Origin: Fodinibacter sp038330415
Lineage (GTDB): Bacteria > Actinomycetota > Actinomycetes > Actinomycetales > Dermatophilaceae
Direction: 5' to 3'
DNA: 64,000 bases
NCBI GenBank assembly: GCA_038330415.1
Contig: JBBQNZ010000002.1
Location: forward strand, 12,003-76,002
Notes under the pieces: model-generated
Told to the model about the DNA's origin: nothing
Database searches by the model: none
The model's input: the letters and a program-made list of their open reading frames with translations, nothing else
Part shown: positions 60,393 through 64,000 of the stretch, in pieces
How positions within the stretch are numbered: position 1 is the stretch's first letter
How the letters are laid out: each line of letters starts with the position of its first letter
Made by a program: the position numbers and the translations under genes

Positions 60393-60924
60393 TCAGGCCG
60401 GGGCGCCGCAGATCCGGGCGATGGTGTGCGCGTGGTTCGACCCGCCGAGCCGACGGCCGACCTCGCGGACCTCGGCCGACACGGTGCGCTCGGAGCTGCC
60501 GAAGTCCACCACGTCCGGTTCGGTCGAGGTCCAGATCGAGTCGCCGTCCGTGCCGGGCACGACGACGAGCGCGGAGTTCCATGACCATCAGCGGGCCGGG
60601 GTTCGACCCGACCCGCAGTGACGGGTCATAGCTCGACAGGATCGGGCAGAAGCTCAGGCTGGCGGGGTCGACCACGAGTCGCATCGAGACTCCCCGCCGA
60701 CGCAGCCCCTCGGTGTGCTCCCGGCTGTCGCGCACCGCGTAGAAGCTCATCACCCGCTGCCTGTTCCACACGGAGACCCGGGTGCTGTCCGTGAGGCCCG
60801 CGAAGGCCCGACCACCATCCCCGGTCATCCCCAGGAACCGCATCGAGGCGTCCCGACCGGCCAGGAGAGAGCGGACGTGAGAGAAGAAGGCGAGGGTCAC
60901 CTCAGGGGAGTCGGCCTGGCTCAT
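60393..60924 (-). pseudogene. Regulator-like protein (TrmB/LuxR sensor type), frameshifted
   Basis: The ATG at 60924 (ggtgga upstream) opens MSQADSPEVTLAFFSHVRSLLAG, then GMTGDGGRAFAGL and REHTEGLRRRGVSMRLVVDPASLSFCPIL. At about 60575-60582 (atggaactccgc on the coding strand) one extra G shifts the frame. The continuation LVVVPGTDGDSIWTSTEPDVVDFGSSE, then VSAEVREVGRRLGG, runs to the stop at 60393. Repairing it gives about 176 residues resembling the sensor half of actinobacterial TrmB/LuxR regulators, without a helix-turn-helix. The frame is open upstream to a GTG at 61038. Confidence 0.6.
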
Positions 60925-61114
60925 CGGGTCCACCGGAATGCGACCTGCCCCCTCGACTCGTGGGCATGTCCGGGCGTCGTGGACGTGCTCCGTGAGTGTA
61001 TCCGCGCAGGTGACGGGCTCGGTGGGTGCAACTGTCACACCTGGGCGGGCAGCGCCGCACACCAGCGTGCGCCGATGGAGGCCCGGCACATCCGGCACCG
61101 TGACGTCGCCATCA

Positions 61115-61130
61115 TTGCGAGAACTCGCAA
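61115..61130. promoter_or_regulatory. 16-bp perfect palindrome, second copy of the 2255 site
   Basis: TTGCGAG-AA-CTCGCAA is the same operator-like sequence as at 2255-2272 with the centre reversed. It is again followed by ACGGTGG within a few bases. It lies in the 431-bp gene-free stretch (60925-61355) between a frameshifted regulator and the ankyrin lipoprotein, either of which it may control. Confidence 0.5.
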
Positions 61131-61252
61131 CACGGTGGCGGTGCCACCCATCGGTGGCGCACTCTGGTCCCGCGGTGGTGAGTCCTCAGGGGACGAGCCA
61201 CCGCACCACGCGGTCCATGCCCGGCGGCAGTCGTCCGCCGACGGACCGCCAT

Positions 61253-61335
61253 CGGCACGGACACGTCGAACCCGAGGGGGCGGCGTCCGTGCCGACGGGC
61301 GTCCGGCTCGCTGAGTGGCTTCGCCGCCAAGCCAC
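61253..61335 (+). other. Two hairpins upstream of the ankyrin lipoprotein gene
   Basis: cggcacggac (61253-61262) pairs with gtccgtgccg (61285-61294) over a 22-nt loop. GTGGCTT-cgccgcc-AAGCCAC forms a second stem at 61315-61335, 20 bp before the ATG. They could be the terminator of an upstream transcript or a leader structure. No T-run follows either stem. Confidence 0.4.
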
Positions 61336-61355
61336 CCCGCGGTCATGATGGTGGC

Positions 61356-62579
61356 ATGAGAGCGCGCCGGTTCCGTCGCAGCGGCGGGTTCGTCACGGCA
61401 TCCGTCGTCGTGGCACTGCTCGTCGGGTGCACGGTGGGTGGGGAGCCCGGTCCCACGGCGCGACCGTCGGGGAGCGCTCAGGCCTCGCTCGACGCGGCGC
61501 TGCGCGACGCCGCCTGGGCGAACGACGTGGCGACGGCGCGTGGGCTGGTGGCGCGGGGGGCGGACGTCGACGCCCAGGACGAGACGCAGCAGTCGGCCTA
61601 CCTGATCGCCACGAGCGAGGGGTACCTCGACCTGCTCGAGCTCGCCCTGGCGTCAGACGCCGAGGTCGACGACAAGGACTCGTGGAACGGCACGGGCCTG
61701 ATCCGGGCCGCAGAGCGAGGGCATCACCTCGTGGTCGGGCGCTTGCTGCGGGCCGGCATCGACAAGGACCACGTGAACCGGATCGGCTACCAAGCGGTGC
61801 ACGAGGCGGTGTGGTTCGGGGCCGACGCGCCGCCGGAGGTGGCGACCGTGCAGGTGCTGGTGGCGGGCGGGGTCGAGCTGGGGCGGCCGTCAGTGACCGA
61901 GGGTCTGACGCCGCTGCAGATGGCGCGTGAACGGGGCTATCGCACCCTCGAACGCGTGCTGAGTGCTGCCGAGGGCCACCGGCGCTCGCCCGACCCCGAT
62001 GCTGCGCTGCTGGCGGCGGCCGGGGCTGGCGACGCGGATGCCGTGGCGCTCGCGTTGCGCGACGGGGCGCGGTTGGAGGCGCGTGACTCATCGGGGCGGA
62101 CGGCGTTGCTGCTGGCGTCTGCGGGGGACCACGTCGAGGCGGCGCGGGTTCTTGTGGCCCTGGGGGCCGACCCCGACGCCCTCGACGACCAGCACGACAC
62201 GCCGTGGCTGGTCACCGGGGTGACGGGGAGTGTGGGGATGCTCGAGGCGCTGCTGCCGGCGTGACCGGACCTCGGGGTGGTCAACCGGTTCGGTGGGGTC
62301 TCGGTGATCCCGGCGAGCGAGCGGGGACACGTGGAGTACGTGCGGCGGGTCGTCTCGACGGGGATCGACGTGAACCACGTGAACCGGTTGGGGTGGACCG
62401 CGTTGCTTGAGGCGGTGCTCCTGGGCGACGGGGGAGCGCGGCACCAGGAGATCGTGCGGATCCTGCTCGGCGCTGGTGCCGATGCCTCGATCGCCGACCG
62501 CGAGGGGGTGACGGCGCTGGACCATGCCGGGCGGCTGGGGTTCGGGGAGATCGCTCGGATCCTTCGGGGACACGGCTGA
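61356..62579 (+). pseudogene. Ankyrin-repeat lipoprotein interrupted by an in-frame TGA
   Basis: The ATG at 61356 starts a lipoprotein signal (VVVALLVGC, lipobox Cys near residue 28). Ankyrin-like repeats follow, such as GLVARGADVDAQDETQQSAYLIATSEG, then RLLRAGIDKDHVNRIG and VLVALGADPDALDDQHDTPW. At 62262-62264 a single TGA interrupts the same reading frame. Without any shift the frame continues with VVNRFGGVSVIPASERGHVEYV and LLGAGADASIADREGVTALDHAGRLG to 62579. Reading the TGA as GGA would give 407 residues. Secreted ankyrin proteins bind partners; the ligand is unknown. It could be two separate products or a nonsense mutation. Confidence 0.75.
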
Positions 62580-62683
62580 CGCGACCGCTGCCGTCGACCG
62601 AGTCGATTGGTCCACACGCACCGTGGGCGTGGGCAGTTGTCCACAGGTGTGTGCAGTGCCGGGCGAGGGTCGGTGGACATGTG

Positions 62684-62689
62684 TACGAT
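62684..62689 (+). promoter_or_regulatory. -10 box TACGAT of the DUF222 gene
   Basis: TACGAT ends 6 nt before the ATG at 62696. The surrounding tgtacgattagcac is conspicuously AT-rich for this genome, and there is no Shine-Dalgarno, so the mRNA is probably leaderless. Confidence 0.55.
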
Positions 62690-62695
62690 TAGCAC

Positions 62696-64000
62696 ATGAG
62701 ACGAGAGCAGCGCACGGACCGGGTCGTGGACTCGGGTTCTGTTGCGCTGCAGCTCGGTTCGGTGACGTCAGTGGATGCCGTGAGCCTGGTTGACCGGTTC
62801 CGGGAGTGGCTGGCCACGGTCGACCCGGCCTCGTTGTCTGATCGGGAGCGGGTGGAGCTGGTCGCGGGGTTGGAGTCGGTGAAGGGGGCGGCGTCGGCGG
62901 CGCAGGCGCGGGCGACGGATGCGTTGCGGTGTTCGCGTGAGGTGGTGGCGCCGCGGGATGTGGCCCGGTCGGTGGGGTCGGTGGTGGCGTTGGCGCGGCG
63001 GGAGTCGCCGCGGTTGGGGGATCGGTTCGTGGGGTTGAGCCGGGCGTTGGTGCACGAGATGCCGCACACGATGGCCGCGCTGACCGACGGGGCGATCAGT
63101 GAGCGGGTAGCGGTCGCGGTGGTCCAGGGCACAGCGAGCCTGTCGCTCGAGGACCGGGCCGAGGTGGATCGCCGGTTGGGGCCGGTGATCACCGGGTTGG
63201 GGGTGAAGCAGGCGGGTCGGGCGGCGGTGCGGGTCGCGGCCGAGCTGGACGCGGCCAGTGTGGTGGCGCGGATGGAGGCGGCGGTGAAGAGCCGTCGGGT
63301 GACGGTGCGCCCGGCTCCGGACGGGATGGCGTACCTGTCCGTGTTGGGCCCGCTGAAGGACGTGGTGGGGGCGCACGCGGCGCTGCAGGCCCATTCCAAG
63401 GCGGTGGTGGGTGGGTTGTGCCCGGACCAGGCGCCGGAGGGTCGTGGGGTGGGGGCGGTCGCGGCCGATACCGCGTTGGGGCTGTTGTCCGGGCGGGCGG
63501 CGGGTCAGCTGCAGCCGGTGGAGGTGCACCGGGTGATGACCGACCGGGCCCTGCTAGGCACCGGGGACGGCGACCGGTCGGTGTTCGAGCCGGCCCGTAT
63601 CCCGGGCCACGGCAGTGTGCCGGCCCCCGTGGCCCGGGCGTGGCTGCGTGAAGGCCTGGACGATCTGCCAGGAAGTGCCGTGTCGCATGACCCGGTCACC
63701 GAGGTCGAACCCGCAGCCCGCGCTGGCTTACCGGAACTGGCTCCCGGTGCCCGGCGAGGTGCCGGCCCGCTTCCTGGTGACGTCCCAGCCGCTGATGGCA
63801 AGGCCGCGCGGGTGTGGGTGCGGCGGTTGTACACCTCCGCGGACGGGCGGGACCTGGTGGCGATGGACTCGCGGCGGCGGTTGTTCGGTGGGTTGTTGCG
63901 GCGGATGCTGGTGTTGCGTGATGACGTGTGCACCACGCCGTGGTGTGAGGCGCCGATCGTGCACGCCGACCATGCCATCCCGGTGCGTGAGCACGGTGGC
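62696..64000 (+). CDS. DUF222 / HNH-endonuclease-like (13E12 type) protein, C-terminus cut by window
   Basis: The frame runs from ATG 62696 to the window edge (435 codons). The DUF222 part has LVDRFREWLATVDPASLSDRERVELVAGLESVKGAASAAQARATDAL, VALARRESPRLGDRFVGLSRALVHEMPHTMAALTDGAISERVAVAVV, and VTVRPAPDGMAYLSVLGPLKDVVGAHAALQAHS. The last residues, LRDDVCTTPWCEAPIVHADHAIPVREHGG, are the start of an HNH module (C-x4-C, then DH). Such proteins are multi-copy in actinobacteria and may be selfish or mobile; nuclease activity is unproven. The base composition is similar to its neighbours. Confidence 0.88.
   Translation, partial: MRREQRTDRVVDSGSVALQLGSVTSVDAVSLVDRFREWLATVDPASLSDRERVELVAGLESVKGAASAAQARATDALRCSREVVAPRDVARSVGSVVALARRESPRLGDRFVGLSRALVHEMPHTMAALTDGAISERVAVAVVQGTASLSLEDRAEVDRRLGPVITGLGVKQAGRAAVRVAAELDAASVVARMEAAVKSRRVTVRPAPDGMAYLSVLGPLKDVVGAHAALQAHSKAVVGGLCPDQAPEGRGVGAVAADTALGLLSGRAAGQLQPVEVHRVMTDRALLGTGDGDRSVFEPARIPGHGSVPAPVARAWLREGLDDLPGSAVSHDPVTEVEPAARAGLPELAPGARRGAGPLPGDVPAADGKAARVWVRRLYTSADGRDLVAMDSRRRLFGGLLRRMLVLRDDVCTTPWCEAPIVHADHAIPVREHGG

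Noticed and set aside
61112..61330. Small minus-strand ORF of 72 codons
   Set aside because: Arg-rich, overlaps the palindrome and hairpins, has no ribosome-binding site and no recognisable family.
62696..64000. DUF222-HNH gene as a restriction endonuclease or part of a defence island
   Set aside because: No methyltransferase or other defence gene is adjacent, and the family is common and multi-copy without shown restriction activity.

Overview
The window is 64 kb of very GC-rich DNA (I estimate about 72 percent) from a chromosome of the Actinomycetota. GTG starts are frequent, genes are dense and coding bias is strong. The core gene order (DUF3046-recA-recX-miaB-miaA-dapF-hflX, then holA-rpsT-lepA-hemW-hrcA-dnaJ-rsmE-phoH-ybeY-CNNM/CBS-era) is that of actinobacteria. 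PafBC-type and LexA-type promoter elements, a DUF222/HNH gene and a paired ATP-grasp/alpha-E/transglutaminase operon suggest Micrococcales, perhaps Intrasporangiaceae. The family is an inference; the phylum is secure.

Layout. 1-2.3 kb: start of an Lhr-type helicase and a frameshifted acetyltransferase. 2.3-6.6 kb: a secreted triple-repeat protein, then the agmatine-to-putrescine pair aguA/aguB. 6.6-10.5 kb: DUF3046, a three-gene ABC exporter and a homocysteine methyltransferase. 10.5-12.4 kb: recA-recX behind two DNA-damage elements. 12.4-19 kb: YccF, an acetyltransferase, the ATP-grasp/alpha-E/transglutaminase operon, and an ArsR-SulP pair with its operator. 19-28.3 kb: miaB, an orphan small antitoxin-like protein, a receiver/thioredoxin-reductase-like fusion, def-miaA-dapF, an LLM oxidoreductase with a methyltransferase, and hflX. 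28.3-34.8 kb: a CPA2 antiporter, fhs, a DinG-type helicase and a small P-loop kinase. 34.8-40 kb: holA, a 56-bp direct repeat, rpsT, a PemK/MazF-like protein, two broken genes and lepA. 40-43.4 kb: a SARP regulator with a two-component pair. 43.4-50.7 kb: small enzymes, hemW, a G6PDH-like gene and DUF3097. 50.7-60.4 kb: hrcA (CIRCE)-dnaJ-rsmE, an ECF sigma factor with its membrane partner, and HIT-phoH-ybeY-CNNM/CBS-era. 60.4-64 kb: an accessory tail with a frameshifted gene, an ankyrin lipoprotein interrupted by TGA, and a truncated DUF222-HNH gene.

Three themes cut across the window. First, many genes have a TANNNT -10 box ending exactly 6-7 nt before the start codon, which implies leaderless transcripts and helps choose starts. 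Second, core genes are intact, whereas six accessory genes carry single-base frameshifts or a stop; these are either real decay or base-calling errors. Third, the word GGATGCC/GGCATCC recurs about once per kb on both strands, against the local codon preference.

No tRNA, rRNA, CRISPR array, transposase or phage gene was seen. The best candidates for poorly described biology are the ATP-grasp/alpha-E/transglutaminase operon, the receiver-TrxR-like fusion lacking its redox cysteines, the ECF-GerMN/Gmad2 pair, and a palindrome (TTGCGAG-NN-CTCGCAA) found at both ends of the window.
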